64,000 nt of DNA from Korobacter sp963703075 (GCA_963703075.1 OY969786.1:124001-188000); one strand, 5' to 3'; positions 35,285 through 45,541 are shown, counted from the first letter of the stretch. Translations and numbers: made by a program. The notes: generated from the sequence alone by a model not told the origin.

Positions 35285-35860
35285 GTGAAGAAAAATCTCA
35301 TTGTTTCGGTTTGGATGACGATCGTGACCACGATCCTGCTGGGACTGGTCTACCCGTTGATGGTTACTGGAATCTCGCAGGTGCTCTTTCACGATAAGGC
35401 AAATGGCCAGCTGATCTCGAGGAACGGAGTCATTGTTGGTTCAAGAATCATCGGACAGCCGTTTCAAGGCGCCGCATACTTTCGGTCGCGCCCCTCGGCA
35501 GCGGGAAACGGCTACGACGCTGCCAATTCCGGCGGAACCAACCTCGGCCCCACCAACCAGAAATTGATCGACCGGGTGCAGCAGGATACGGCTGCAGCAG
35601 GGACGGAGAATCACAGCGGGCTGGTTCCAGTGGACCTGGTCACAACGTCAGCGTCTGGCTTAGATCCGGACATCACGCCGGCAAATGCAGAGTTTCAGCT
35701 GTCTCGCGTGGCGCATGAGCGCGGAATCTCCACTGAGGATCTAAAAGCTCTTGTCGCGAAGCACACCCAAGGACGTCAGCTAGGGTTCCTGGGCGAATCG
35801 CGCGTGAATGTGCTGGAGTTGAACCTGGAACTCGATCGTCGCTACCCGATGAAACATTGA
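35285..35860 (+). CDS. kdpC: KdpC, periplasmic-facing subunit of the KdpFABC ATPase
   Basis: 191 residues, GTG start with TAGGAG upstream. One N-terminal membrane helix (VWMTIVTTILLGLVYPLMVTG), then the conserved QPFQGAAYFRSRPSAAGNGYDA segment in part, SGLDPDITPANAEFQ and HTQGRQLGFLGESRVNVLELN. KdpC raises ATP affinity of KdpB and, in recent structures, contacts the K+ entry of KdpA. Last gene of the operon; no clear terminator follows. Confidence 0.95.
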   Translation: MKKNLIVSVWMTIVTTILLGLVYPLMVTGISQVLFHDKANGQLISRNGVIVGSRIIGQPFQGAAYFRSRPSAAGNGYDAANSGGTNLGPTNQKLIDRVQQDTAAAGTENHSGLVPVDLVTTSASGLDPDITPANAEFQLSRVAHERGISTEDLKALVAKHTQGRQLGFLGESRVNVLELNLELDRRYPMKH

Positions 35861-36110
35861 TTCTCAAAAGCAGAGAAGCCCAGTCAGCGCAGACTTTAGC
35901 CGTTGCTAGGAACATCCTTCTCGCCCGCCACTGAGTAGCATCGGCGTTTCCCCACGCCACGATATGGACTACTGCCCGTGTCGACGATATCCACGCAGAT
36001 TTCAGCTTGACACCGGCCACTGCCAAGGATATACATCCGCTCAATTTTGCGAGTGGGAATGACTTGCAAGCGTGGTGTTCGCCTCGAGACGCCGCAAAAT
36101 TAGAGTTCAC
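35861..36110. other. Intergenic stretch without a supported gene
   Basis: 250 bases after kdpC. I see no tRNA, no strong hairpin with T tract and no convincing ORF; it must hold the promoter of the following pair. Confidence 0.5.
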
Positions 36111-36497
36111 ATGTCCTCAGAACCGCTTAACCGGTTTGGATCTCGCCTGAAAGTACTGGGTGCAGTCGTGCTGCTCGCCCTGCAAGTGGCCGGAATCGCC
36201 TACGCCCGGCTCACGCCTTACCGATATTTCTGCTGGGCGCCGAATGACTACGTCACCGATTACACGCTGAAAGTCGTGGTGAATCATCATGAGCTCACCG
36301 ATCGTGAGATCCTGGCACGCTACCGCCTGCCAGAACCCTTTGGTGTGTACGAAAATCCCGCCGAGCACATCATGGATGTCATTCATCAGTACGAGACGAC
36401 CTATGGAGCGCGAGAGGGTGCGGAGGTCCAACTCAGTTGGACTTTGAATGGCAAGGGCCCGACAAGGAGATGGCAATGGCCAGCCCTCCGGAATTGA
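36111..36497 (+). CDS. Hypothetical membrane-anchored protein paired with the HTTM-like gene
   Basis: About 128 residues from the ATG at 36111. One N-terminal membrane helix (LKVLGAVVLLALQVAGIAYA), then a soluble part with DYTLKVVVNHHELTDREILARY and a C-terminal cluster of basic and aromatic residues (TRRWQWPALRN). It overlaps the next gene by about 22 bases, so the two are probably cotranslated. Not recognised; the partner suggests a membrane complex of unknown role. Confidence 0.55.
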   Translation: MSSEPLNRFGSRLKVLGAVVLLALQVAGIAYARLTPYRYFCWAPNDYVTDYTLKVVVNHHELTDREILARYRLPEPFGVYENPAEHIMDVIHQYETTYGAREGAEVQLSWTLNGKGPTRRWQWPALRN

Positions 36498-37640
36498 CGC
36501 CGTTATCCGCTCCGCCCGGGCTTCAACGGCCGCGTCGCAATCTCTTTTCAATTTACGGAACTGAACTGCCGCCCAACGTGCTCCTCATGGCAAAGCTCGT
36601 GACGGCGGCATTCCTCGTGTTGCCGTACGTTCCTGTCGCAGGGACCTTATTTGCCATTCACGCCCGCGCTCGACGGCGATCTGGCGCACAAGCTGCTGCA
36701 CGCCACCCTGAGTGTTTTGTTCGTAGGCTCCGCACTGTGCTTGCTTTTCAACGTTAGTGTGCGCCTCAGCGCCTTCATCGCAGGTGCCGCAGTCTTCGTC
36801 TCCATCTTGGCATCCAAGCCCTTCTACTCCAACAACATGCTTTATGGGTCACTCCTGTTGATCTTGACCGGCTTATTTGAGCGCCGAGCGGGATGCTGGA
36901 TACTTCGACTCCAGACGGCCATCATGTACCTCGGAGCGGGGCTTAATAAACTGATGGAGCCGGACTGGCGCTCTGGACAGTTCTTTCAGCATTGGTTCGG
37001 GGTGACCCACCATCATCTTTGGTTCATCAAGGTCGGTGCTGCCTTTCCGCCGCTGCTCTTCTCCCGCCTTACCAGTTCGTCGATCATCTTTCTTGAACTG
37101 GCCTTTGTTCCTGCCCTGCTGTATCGCCGAACCGCTCCGCTCGCTATGTGGACGGTGATTGCCTATCACACCGGCATCGTCGCTCTTACAGGCTCGACGT
37201 TCGGTGTCTTCTACTACTCGATTGGCGCTTCCATGCTGGCATTTGTGGATTGGCCGCAGCGTCCATTCAGAATCAGTTTCGTTAGCGAAAAGATGGCACG
37301 ACTGGCCAAAGGTCTTCGGCATACGATCGATCCTGACGGTGCGTTCGTTGCGCTTTCGGAAGAACGCCGCTCAATGCTGGTCGTTGGGAAAACAACAGAG
37401 ACCGGCGTAACTGCACTACTCCGCGCGCTCTTGCTCTGTCCGGCGACCTATTTCCTGCTTCTGTTCCTTATCAAGCTCCCCGAATCTGTACTCCACATGA
37501 GACGGCCCATCACGATCATCGGGGTGCTCTTGTTCGCGCCCGTGGCATTCAAGAGCGCGGCAAGAAGTCTCCGCATGCCCGCCGCTCGTCTCATCTCTCG
37601 TCCTACCGCACCCAGTGCCGAGCAAGAGCATGTTGCCTGA
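36476..37640 (+). pseudogene. HTTM/VKG-carboxylase-like membrane protein, frameshifted near 36642
   Basis: Starts at the ATG at 36476 (AAGGAG six bases upstream). The frame reads to LVLPYVPVAG at about 36642, then continues one frame over as PYLPFTPALDGDLAHKLL to 37640. Removing one base in the GGGA run joins the halves into about 387 residues with eight or so membrane helices and the HTTM-like segment AIMYLGAGLNKLMEPDWRSGQ. Such proteins resemble the membrane part of vitamin-K-dependent gamma-carboxylase; bacterial function is largely unknown. Real mutation and sequencing error cannot be told apart. Without the correction, only 36651-37640 is one frame. Confidence 0.6.
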
Positions 37641-37656
37641 CGACCAAAAAGTTTTG

Positions 37657-38696
37657 TTATTCGAAATGCTTCGATGTCTCGGCGGAAATGCTTGAAATTT
37701 CCTGGACGCCAGAATCAAGCTTTACGGGTGGTTCCTGCAGGACAACTGCATCGCCCTTGGCGAACACCCGCGACAGGGCGAGATGTTTGCCATCCGGCGA
37801 CCAAGTGCAAGAGATGATCGCTTGGAGCGTACTGCCGGAAAGGTGAAAGTCAGTAAGTGGCATAGGTGCTCCGCCCGAAATTGGTTGAAGCCAGATATTT
37901 TCGACCCCATGTTCCTTCCTTAGGTAAGCAGTCGACTTTCCATCGGGCGCGAAGGACTCGTTGGTTGAAAGTCCATCGGAGGCGATGCTTTGCATGATCG
38001 CTCTCGTGGGAGGTGACCAAAGGTGGACTTCAATGGTGTCCAGTTCATCGGCTTGACTCGACGGTCGGCCCGCGACCACGAACTGCTTACCGTCAGGGCT
38101 GATCCCGAACTGATTCGCGGGATGCTGAGCACCCGGTATAAGAATTTCTGCCTGTCCGCCCTCGATCTGCAGCGTACGGATGGAATGATCGTCGAATGTG
38201 TAATAAACCAGGAGTTTTCCGTCCGGTGTGCAGCGCATGAATTGGTCGGCGTTTCCAAAAGTAAGCTTGCGCGGTGCTCCTCGGCGAGGCTCACCAGGTA
38301 AATGTTTGTATTGTCGGATTCCAGGTTGATCGTGCCAGTGAAACGACTTTGTCAGCTCCGCAACCCTGCGGGTCAAAAACTTGCAACGAGCGTCCGGAGA
38401 GAACTCTCGATTTTCTCCGGATGCTAAGGAAACGGATCGTAACGCGTGCTGATTGTCCGTGTAAACAATCAGGTCGTTATTCGCCCAATCGCCCATTGCG
38501 CGCTGTCGAGCGTCGAAACCTTCGAGGCCTCGTGGATTGGACTACAGGAAAGACATCGAGTCGATATTCTCTTGGGGTCTGGATCGTCCCGATATTTTTG
38601 CCGCCTGCGCCAAGACTGACTCCGGAATAGTCGTTCAGATCATTCGTGAGGCGCTGGAACTCTCCCCCTTGGATAAGCAAAACACGCGCCGAACAC
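37657..38696 (-). pseudogene. Decayed TolB/WD40-like propeller remnant
   Basis: Propeller repeats are recognisable, but in different frames: RLTNDLNDYSGVSL near 38640, GTINLESDNTNIYLVSLA near 38310, GAPRKLTFGNADQFMRCTPDGKLLVY from 38280 down, and SCTWSPDGKHLALSRVF near the end. At least three single-base shifts (about 38660, 38500 and 38285) are needed to join them. The N-terminal effector part (kinase or winged helix) that normally precedes such propellers in Acidobacteria is missing. It lies directly downstream of the damaged kinase gene. Confidence 0.6.
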
Positions 38697-38698
38697 GG

Positions 38699-41074
38699 CT
38701 AGGGAAGCCCAACCTTCTTTACCAGGTCACCAAAACGCGGGTCGGAGCGCAGAGAATCGTAGCGGAAGTCGGTCTTCAATTGAATGAGCCCTCTGTCGCG
38801 CTCTCGAAGGGCCGTATTGAGCCACTGGAATGCGGCTTCCTGATCGCCCGCCTCTGCAAAGAACTGCGCAATGTTCGTTGGATCTGCGATCTTATGCTCG
38901 ATCGTCATCGCGGCCGCGTTCCGCATCGCAGTTTTCCATCCACCCCTGCGATAGCCCTCTTCCTCCGCCTGCGCAATACTTTCCAGGTCTGGATCGCCGG
39001 TCAACTTCGCATGCGTATGAAACTCTGCGATAGTCTCCGGATACATCTTCATGCCCCAGTACCCGATCGCCAGATTCTCGTGCAGGCGCGGAAAGTCAGG
39101 GTACTGAGCCGCTGCTTGTTTTTCTAACTTCATGCCTTCATCGAAGCGGCGTGCCATGATCCGTATGTATCCACGCTCTATATCAATGATGATCGAGGAG
39201 GGATCGAGTTGGTGCGCGCGATCGATACTCGCAATCGCCTTCTCGTCACGTCCTCCGACAAAAACTATGTCCTCGGCGTACCACTGCCGGGCGGTCGGAT
39301 CGTTCGGATCCAATTGAAAAGCTTTCTCGAACTCCGCCTCGCCTCCCGCAAAATCCCAGTCGTGCTCGATGTAATCGGACCCCAGCACCGCGTGCGGATG
39401 GCCCATCGCCGGGTCGAGCGCGAGTGCCTGCCGCGCGGCTGCATTGGCCTTGCTGTAGCTCTCATTCTGCTCGCCACCATAAGTGCTGAACGACGAGTAC
39501 GCATCCGCCAGCCCCGACCATGCGATCGCATAATTAGGGTCCTTCACCACGGCCTGCTCCAGGTATCCGATCGCAGCCTGCAGGTCCGCGTGGGTTCTCC
39601 TGTTCCAGGCATATCTTCCCTTAATGTAGAGATCATAGGCTTCCGGATCCGCCGGTCCCCTGCCGCGTTACTTGCTGTTTCTGTGCCCCGCTCAGGTTCG
39701 ACCGTAACCGTTGCGCCAAGTCGCCCACCAATTGCTGTTGCAGCGCGATCATGTCAGACCGCGTTCCGCTGTACTGCTGTCCCCAGATTTCGGTGTTGTC
39801 GCGCACGTTCGTCAGCTCTGCACTTACCTGCACCGCGTTTCCTTGCGAAGTCATGCGCCCCGTCAAGACCGCGTTTACCCCCAGGTCGTTGCCGGCTTTT
39901 TGCGCGTCCACATCCTTTCCCTTGTAGCGGAAAACCGAGTTTCGTGACTTCACCTTTAAGTCCGGCACATGCGTCAGGTTATTGATCAGCGATTCCGTCA
40001 TGCCGTCACTCAGGTACTCTGCCGACCCATCGCCACCGACGTTCGTAAACGGCAGTACAGCAATGGAATCGATCCTGACCTTGCTCGTCGAGCTCCAATA
40101 CCAACCCGCAGCCAAGGCAATCAACATCAGGGCCGCAACTGCGATCGCAGCCAACTTCGTCTTTGACTTGGCCGGAGCCATCGCCGCGGCTGAAACCCCT
40201 GCGGTCTTTCCTGTCTCCGTGTTGCGCTTCAAGCGTTGCAGGTCCGATCGCATCTCCGCCGCGCTTTGGTAACGCAGCGCGCGGTCTTCTCCAGCGCCTT
40301 CTCGACAATGCGTTCCAATTCCGGCGGCGCATTTGGGTTCATGCGCACCAGCGGCCTCGGTGGCGAATCCAGGATCGCTTTGAAGACGAGCGGCGACGTC
40401 TCTCCATGGAACGGAAGAGCGCCCGAGGCCATCTCGTACAACACCGCGCCAAACGAGAATAAGTCTGTCCGCGCGTCCAGATCTTTGCCACGCACCTGCT
40501 CCGGAGACATATACGCCACCGTTCCGAGCGTCGTCCCGGGACTCGTCAGTTGGTCGTCTGCCCGTGTGATGGTGTTCCCGGTCCCACTCGCCGTCGCGAC
40601 TTGCGTTCCAACCTTCGCCAGCCCGAAATCCAAAACCTTCGCGTGCCCGCGGTCGGTTACGAAGAGGTTCGCCGGCTTAATGTCGCGGTGCACGATGCCC
40701 TTCGCGTGCGCTGCGTCGAGCGCATCCGCGATTTCAATGCCGAGCCCGAGCAGATCCTCCACGTCCATCGCACATCCGTTGATCCGGTGCTTCAGCGTCG
40801 TTCCTTCCAGGTACTCCATGGCGATGAAGGCTTGCCCGTCAGCTTCTCCAATGTCGTGGATGGTGCAGATGTTCGGGTGGTTCAAGGCCGAAGCGGCCTG
40901 CGCCTCTCGCTCAAAACGACCGAGCGCCTGGGGATCGCGTGCCAAGTCCTGCGGCAGGAATTTCAGCGCTACAAAGCGATGCAGACGGCTGTCCTCGGCC
41001 TTGTACACCACGCCCATGCCGCCGCCGCCCAGCTTTTCGAGGATTAGATAGTGCGAAACCGTCTTTCCGATCAA
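38699..41074 (-). pseudogene. Ser/Thr kinase-TolB_N-TPR gene with two compensating frameshifts
   Basis: Kinase part, 41074-40285: LGGGGMGVVYKAED, HRDIKPANLFV, VLDFGLAK and YMSPEQ are intact. Near 40285 one base is missing (GAGAAGACC where GAGAAGGACC would continue EKDRALRYQSAAEM). The middle frame then holds a membrane helix and a TolB_N-like domain (SIAVLPFTNVGGDG). Near 39652 one base is extra (ACCGGCGGAT), which restores the original frame for the TPR region down to 38699. If corrected it would encode about 790 residues, a membrane-bound paralogue of the kinase at 23701. TTG start at 41074. As written it would end soon after the kinase domain. Confidence 0.75.
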
Positions 41075-41188
41075 GGTTTCAGCATCTTATGTTCGATTTC
41101 CGCACCAGTCGAGCAGAAACAATATGTCCAACTCGCCGCCCCACATTTCCGTTGTAGCCAAGAGATGACGGTGTAGTTGAGAAGATTC

Positions 41189-41287
41189 TGGCGGAAGCGT
41201 GTGCGAGTCGAACACACCCTTGACGGGACGAGCCCGCCAAACACCGGTTTTGAAGACCGGGGCAGTCACCGGACCACTTGCGCTTCC
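41189..41287 (-). tRNA. selC: tRNA-Sec (anticodon UCA)
   Basis: Minus-strand transcript begins GGAAGCG and ends CGCTTCC-G-CCA (CCA encoded, 41191-41189). The anticodon stem-loop is CCGGTCTTCAAAACCGG, with UCA at 41253-41251. It has the long variable arm (GGCGGGCTCGTCCCGTC) and the T loop TTCGACT of bacterial tRNA-Sec, and strongly recalls E. coli SelC. About 99 bases. It inserts selenocysteine at recoded UGA with SelA/SelB/SelD, none of which is in the window. Confidence 0.92.
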
Positions 41288-41408
41288 GTAGCTCGATTCT
41301 AGCAGTGGACCGGGAATTCATTGCTTACCGGTGCGCTCGGTAAATTTTTGGCCACCTTTTCTTCGGGCGCTAATCGAATCCAGTGATGAAAAGCCCAGGA
41401 GTTTCCCA

Positions 41409-42299
41409 ATGAGCCCGCGCACCTTTCCTTATGTCCAAGTTGACGTCTTCTCCTCCACGCCGCTGGAAGGGAACATGCTTGCAGTCTTCCCCGACGCGCA
41501 TGGCCTGACGGATGACCAGATGCAAGCGATCGCCCGCGAAACGAATCTTTCGGAAACCACCTTTGTTTTCCCCCGCGATGCCAAGGTAGAAGCAAAGGAA
41601 GGCGTGAAGGTGCGGATCTTCACGGTTGCGGAAGAGCTCGAATTCGCCGGTCACCCAACTCTAGGAACGGCTTACGTGCTCCACCAACAGAAACCAACCG
41701 ACTTGATCACGCTCGATCTGAAAGTGGGGAAGATTCCAGTCACATTTTCCGAGGGTGAGCGCGGGCTTCCGTTTGCCGAGATGCGGCAACGCGATCCGCA
41801 CTTCGGTCTCATCCACCAGGACCGGGAAGCGGTCGCGCAGGTTGCGGGGCTGACCGTCGACAATCTCGACCCGGCGCTCCCCGTACAAACCGTCTCCACC
41901 GGCATGGGGTTTGCGATGGTTCCAGTGCGCACGTTGTCCGCCATCCGCAACCTGCGGTTCAACCTGCAGGGAGCCACGGATTACCTGGCGAAGACCGATG
42001 CCAAGTTTTTGTATTTCGTCACCCGCGAGACCGTGGAACCATCTTCGACGCTGCATGCGCGGATGATCTTTTATAACGGCGAAGACCCGGCAACCGGTTC
42101 CGCCGGGGGCTGTTGTGCAGCGTGGGCGGTGCAACATGGGGTTGTGCGGTCGGAAGAGCGCGCGGTCATCGAGCAAGGATTTGAGATGAAACGGCCCAGC
42201 CGTATTTATTTTCGCGCTTCGAAAAGTAATGGCGACGTAACCAATGTGCGGGTGGGCGGCTACTGCGTTCCAATTGCGGAAGCAACGCTGCGCTTGTGA
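41409..42299 (+). CDS. PhzF-family isomerase/epimerase-like protein
   Basis: About 296 residues from the ATG at 41409, preceded by AGGAG at 41397-41401. PhzF fold marks: DVFSSTPLEGNMLAVF near the N-terminus, catalytic Glu in NLSETTFVF, EFAGHPTLGTAYVL and the anion-binding EDPATGSAGG near the C-terminus. PhzF in phenazine synthesis isomerises DHHA; most family members, this one included, lie outside phenazine loci and have unknown substrates. Stands alone between selC and a response regulator. Confidence 0.88.
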   Translation: MSPRTFPYVQVDVFSSTPLEGNMLAVFPDAHGLTDDQMQAIARETNLSETTFVFPRDAKVEAKEGVKVRIFTVAEELEFAGHPTLGTAYVLHQQKPTDLITLDLKVGKIPVTFSEGERGLPFAEMRQRDPHFGLIHQDREAVAQVAGLTVDNLDPALPVQTVSTGMGFAMVPVRTLSAIRNLRFNLQGATDYLAKTDAKFLYFVTRETVEPSSTLHARMIFYNGEDPATGSAGGCCAAWAVQHGVVRSEERAVIEQGFEMKRPSRIYFRASKSNGDVTNVRVGGYCVPIAEATLRL

Positions 42300-42495
42300 A
42301 ACGGCGTAACCGCTATGGAATGCGGCACATCACAAATTCTTTTTTTCCACATCTTGCACAGGCATGATTACTACAATGAGTACTTTACTTCGAGGGTATC
42401 GACCCGTACGATCAGCCTCGCTCTGGCTCACAGAAAACTGAAAGAAAGTGATCGACGGAATGCGCTCCCATTCCGTTGAGAAGTGCATCTCCCCG

Positions 42496-42933
42496 ATGAA
42501 ACCGAAGCGTACGATTCTTTGCGTTGACGATAATGAACAATCCCTCTCCATCCGAAAAGTAATGCTTGAAACTCGAGGTTATCGCGTGGTGACCAGCCAC
42601 AACGGACGCGAGGCGCTGGAAATTTTTCGTCAAGGCGGAATCGACCTGCTGTTAACCGACCTCATGATGCCCGAGGTGGATGGAAACGAACTCATCCGGC
42701 TTGCCAAGGAACTTTCGCCCTTCACCCCGGCGATTCTTTTCTCTGGACATACCAAGTTCTGCGCTGGCGATACATGTGCCGACGTTTTTCTGCCCAAGGG
42801 CGCGCACGCTCCCATGGAATTGCTCGAACGGATCCGGCTGATGTTAGTTCGCAAGCGAGGTCCAAAGCGCACCGTCGTTGCTGTATCGAGCGAACTGCCT
42901 GCAACGCCTGCGCTGCGCATCAGCGCCGCCTGA
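42496..42933 (+). CDS. Single-domain response regulator
   Basis: About 145 residues from the ATG at 42496; in-frame GTG 42448 and ATG 42460 lie upstream and no start has a clear ribosome binding site. Receiver fold: TILCVDDNEQSL acidic pair, phospho-acceptor Asp in LLLTDLMMPEVDG, Ser in LFSGH and Lys in FLPKGAHAP at the switch position. There is no output domain. A short basic tail follows. It probably relays phosphoryl groups or acts by protein contact. No partner kinase is adjacent. Confidence 0.85.
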   Translation: MKPKRTILCVDDNEQSLSIRKVMLETRGYRVVTSHNGREALEIFRQGGIDLLLTDLMMPEVDGNELIRLAKELSPFTPAILFSGHTKFCAGDTCADVFLPKGAHAPMELLERIRLMLVRKRGPKRTVVAVSSELPATPALRISAA

Positions 42934-42956
42934 CAGCGCTCGGCGACTCTAAGAAT

Positions 42957-42984
42957 ACCGGCCTGCGGGCCGGTTTTTTCTTTT
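42957..42984 (+). terminator. Rho-independent terminator of the response regulator gene
   Basis: ACCGGCC (42957-42963), loop TGCG, GGCCGGT (42968-42974), then a T-rich tail TTTTTTCTTTT. It starts 24 bases past the stop. Confidence 0.9.
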
Positions 42985-43683
42985 CAGCGCCGCAAGTGCA
43001 GCAGCTACTCTCCTCAGGTGATTTGCTTAGAAGCAGAGTTGCTGCTTTTCCAGATTGGGAAATCCACAGAGAGCTCGTTCACGCCGGATTCCAGAGTCTC
43101 ACCTCTCTAACACCCTGCGAACAAAAGCCAATAATGATGTGTTACGGAACAAAGGCTAGTTCTTGATTACGCAAGAACCCTGAAGGCTTCTAAGGTTAAA
43201 ACTGCAGCTGCACTAAGCGCAAAGGAGGATTTTGCCGGGCAACCTCAGGGCATAGTCTGCAGCTGTCCATATGGAAGTTTGTTTTGCCGTGTGGCAGGCA
43301 TTCATATCTTTTCTTACGGCTGCAGAGGTTCCTCGAAGTGACATTTATCGATTCGCTAGCCCTATTTCATTCGCTTGCCACAATTTCGTTCGCGGTCGTG
43401 GCCATTTACTTCTCGCGCAACGGCAACGGAATTCCTGCCCGCTTCGCCCCAATCACTAGACCTGGTTCGCTTTCAATCGGAATGACATATTCCGTTCGAA
43501 AAACCACACCTTCAGCACGCAAGGTGTGAAGCGACTTGTGTCCTTTAAGCGCGAACGGTAGCTCCAACTCCACGCCCAGCACCTAGTCCTACGATCTGAA
43601 CCTGACGGTGTGGTGACGCAAAAGTCTTCTGGCCAAAATCCTAGCGTAGCACTGCAAGACTGTTGTACTGACGGAGGCAATTT
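42985..43683. other. Long gap, mostly without a supported gene
   Basis: About 700 bases. It contains two copies of the palindromic core CTGCAGCTG (near 43202 and 43257), one good AAAGGAGGAT site (43221) leading only to a seven-codon frame, and a minus-strand coding remnant at 43406-43582. Otherwise I see nothing convincing. Confidence 0.5.
43406..43582 (-). CDS. Short hypothetical frame, possibly a PilZ-like fragment
   Basis: 58 residues beginning GTG: LGVELELPFALKGHKSLHTL, a beta-strand-rich text with VVFRTEYVIPIE further on, ending PLREK. The pattern recalls the second half of a PilZ-type barrel, but the upstream part is closed by stops in this frame. Probably the tail of a broken gene. 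Low confidence. Confidence 0.3.
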   Translation of the reverse strand: MLGVELELPFALKGHKSLHTLRAEGVVFRTEYVIPIESEPGLVIGAKRAGIPLPLREK

Positions 43684-44658
43684 ATGCGCATTTCATTCAT
43701 CGGCACCCTTCTATTCACTCTCACCACCGCGTACGCGGCGGCAACCGTTTCCGTAAGCTCTCCCACCAACGGATCGACCGTTTCATCCTCAGTCCACGTC
43801 GCTTCCAGTTCCTCTTCCTCGCACGCGATTACCAGGACGATCGTTTACCTCGACAACCAGGACACGTACAGCGTGGCTTCGGCCACGGTGAATACGAACA
43901 TCACGGTAAGCTCCGGCAAGCACACGATTGTCGTGCAGTCATGGGACACCGCCGGAACGGTCGTGAAGTCTGCGGGAATCAGTTTCACCGTGAGCGGTTC
44001 CTCGGCGCCTTCCAGTTCGAAGTCCTACTCCAATATCAACCAGATGAGCGGTTGGGACGGATGTGACAAGTGTGCAGGGTCGAGCGGAGATGGCCCCAGC
44101 GCGACCTACAAGATGACGCAGAACGTGTCGTCGCCATCGCTCGACGGTAAATCGGCGGAGTTCTATCTCAAGGGCAGCAAGCCTTACTCGAATGCGCTCT
44201 GGTGGAAGCAACTCGGTGCAAACCCAAGCGCCAGCAATTTCGAGTATGACCTTTATTTCTATCTGAAAGATCCAAGCGCCGCCCAGGCCCTGGAATTCGA
44301 CGTAAATCAATCGCTGGACGGGAAGAAGTACATCTTCGGGACCGAGTGCGATATCAAAGACCATCACGACTGGGACGTCTATAACGCAGCCGCCCACAAG
44401 TGGACGGAGACGGGAATCGCATGCACCATGCCCAAGGCGTATGCGTGGAATCATCTCACCCTCGAGTTTCAGCGCTCGAACGGACAACTGAAGTTCATCT
44501 CAGTCACGCTCAATGGAAAGAAAAGTTACATCAATAAGACGTATGGCCCGGCTTCCAGCGGTTCGAGTGAACTCAATGTCGCCATCCAGATCGACGGCGA
44601 CGGGTCCAACACGGCCTACAGCGAGTGGTCCGACAAGGTCGCCTTGAACGTGTGGTAA
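43684..44658 (+). CDS. Secreted protein with bacterial Ig-like domain and C-terminal jelly-roll-like domain
   Basis: 324 residues. Signal peptide MRISFIGTLLFTLTTAYAAA; then a Ser/Thr-rich Ig-like domain (VSVSSPTNGSTVSSSVHVAS, then GKHTIVVQSWDTAG) to about residue 105; a Ser-rich linker; then a beta-rich domain with SGWDGCDKCAG, LDGKKYIFGTECDIKDHHDWDVYN and LTLEFQRSNGQLKFISVTLNG. Four cysteines could form disulfides. Probably binds carbohydrate or another surface outside the cell; function unknown. The gene ends in a good terminator. Confidence 0.6.
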   Translation: MRISFIGTLLFTLTTAYAAATVSVSSPTNGSTVSSSVHVASSSSSSHAITRTIVYLDNQDTYSVASATVNTNITVSSGKHTIVVQSWDTAGTVVKSAGISFTVSGSSAPSSSKSYSNINQMSGWDGCDKCAGSSGDGPSATYKMTQNVSSPSLDGKSAEFYLKGSKPYSNALWWKQLGANPSASNFEYDLYFYLKDPSAAQALEFDVNQSLDGKKYIFGTECDIKDHHDWDVYNAAAHKWTETGIACTMPKAYAWNHLTLEFQRSNGQLKFISVTLNGKKSYINKTYGPASSGSSELNVAIQIDGDGSNTAYSEWSDKVALNVW

Positions 44659-44677
44659 TCCACCGGCAAGGGTACCG

Positions 44678-44709
44678 AGGCATGGCTTCGCGCCATGCCT
44701 TTTGCTTTT
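44678..44709 (+). terminator. Rho-independent terminator of the Ig-like secreted protein gene
   Basis: AGGCATGGC (44678-44686), loop TTCGC, GCCATGCCT (44692-44700), then TTTTGCTTTT. It starts 20 bases past the stop. Confidence 0.88.
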
Positions 44710-44799
44710 ACAGCAGGCATGCCCTTCGGATCGCATCGTGTAATATCAAAGATTCGGACCGCTCTCCCGGATGCGACCGGGAGGAGCGCGCTAGGACTC

Positions 44800-45507
44800 A
44801 TGGCTGCCATCATCCAAGCTCAGGACTTAGTGAAGACCTATAAGATCGGGAAGGTCGACGTGCCCGCGCTGCGGGGCGTTTCTTTCGACGTCGATGGGGG
44901 CGAGTTTGTCAGCGTAGTTGGGCCCTCCGGCAGCGGAAAGTCGACGCTCTTTTATATTCTTGGGGGACTGACCAAGGCCGACGGCGGCCGCGTGCTGATC
45001 GACGGCACGGATTTCGCTCAACTTTCCGATGCTGAGCGCACTCGGCTGCGAAAATCAAAGATTGGATTCGTATTTCAAAAGTTCAACCTCTTGCCGACCT
45101 TGAGCGCTCGCGACAATATTCATGTCGCACGCGACATTGCTGGGCGCAAGGCGAATGCGGAAGACGAGGCGCTCTTCCGCAAGATCACGCAGTTGCTGGG
45201 CATCGACAAGCGCTTGGACCATCGTCCCTCTGAACTGAGCGGCGGTGAACAACAGCGGGTTGCACTGGCGCGGGCACTTATCAACCGTCCTGCAATCATC
45301 CTGGCGGACGAACCGACTGGTAATCTTGACTCGAAAAACTCCGACATTGTGCTCAACATGCTGCGCCAGGCGAACCAGGAATTCGGCCAGACGGTGTTGA
45401 TGATCACTCATAATCCGGAGGCAGCAAGCTTTGGTGACCGCATCATTCACATGCGCGACGGAGAAATTGTGGACGCTGCGAACGATCCGCAGTGGACGCG
45501 CGATTGA
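44800..45507 (+). CDS. ABC transporter ATP-binding protein, LolD/MacB type
   Basis: About 235 residues from the ATG at 44800. Walker A GPSGSGKST, Q-loop FVFQKFNLLPTLSA, signature LSGGEQQRVALARAL, Walker B IILADEPTGNLDS, and switch His in MITHNPEAA. The sequence order and the KTYKIGKVDVPALRGVSF opening place it in the LolD/MacB/FtsE-like group, which drive lipoprotein release or efflux together with FtsX-like permeases. No permease gene is adjacent, so the partner is elsewhere. Confidence 0.9.
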   Translation: MAAIIQAQDLVKTYKIGKVDVPALRGVSFDVDGGEFVSVVGPSGSGKSTLFYILGGLTKADGGRVLIDGTDFAQLSDAERTRLRKSKIGFVFQKFNLLPTLSARDNIHVARDIAGRKANAEDEALFRKITQLLGIDKRLDHRPSELSGGEQQRVALARALINRPAIILADEPTGNLDSKNSDIVLNMLRQANQEFGQTVLMITHNPEAASFGDRIIHMRDGEIVDAANDPQWTRD

Positions 45508-45541
45508 TGCGGCTCTGCGCGCTGTATGGAATGGCACGAAT

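Noticed and set aside
43284..43529. 81-residue plus-strand frame in the long gap
   Set aside because: No ribosome binding site, no domain, and overlaps a more protein-like minus-strand remnant.
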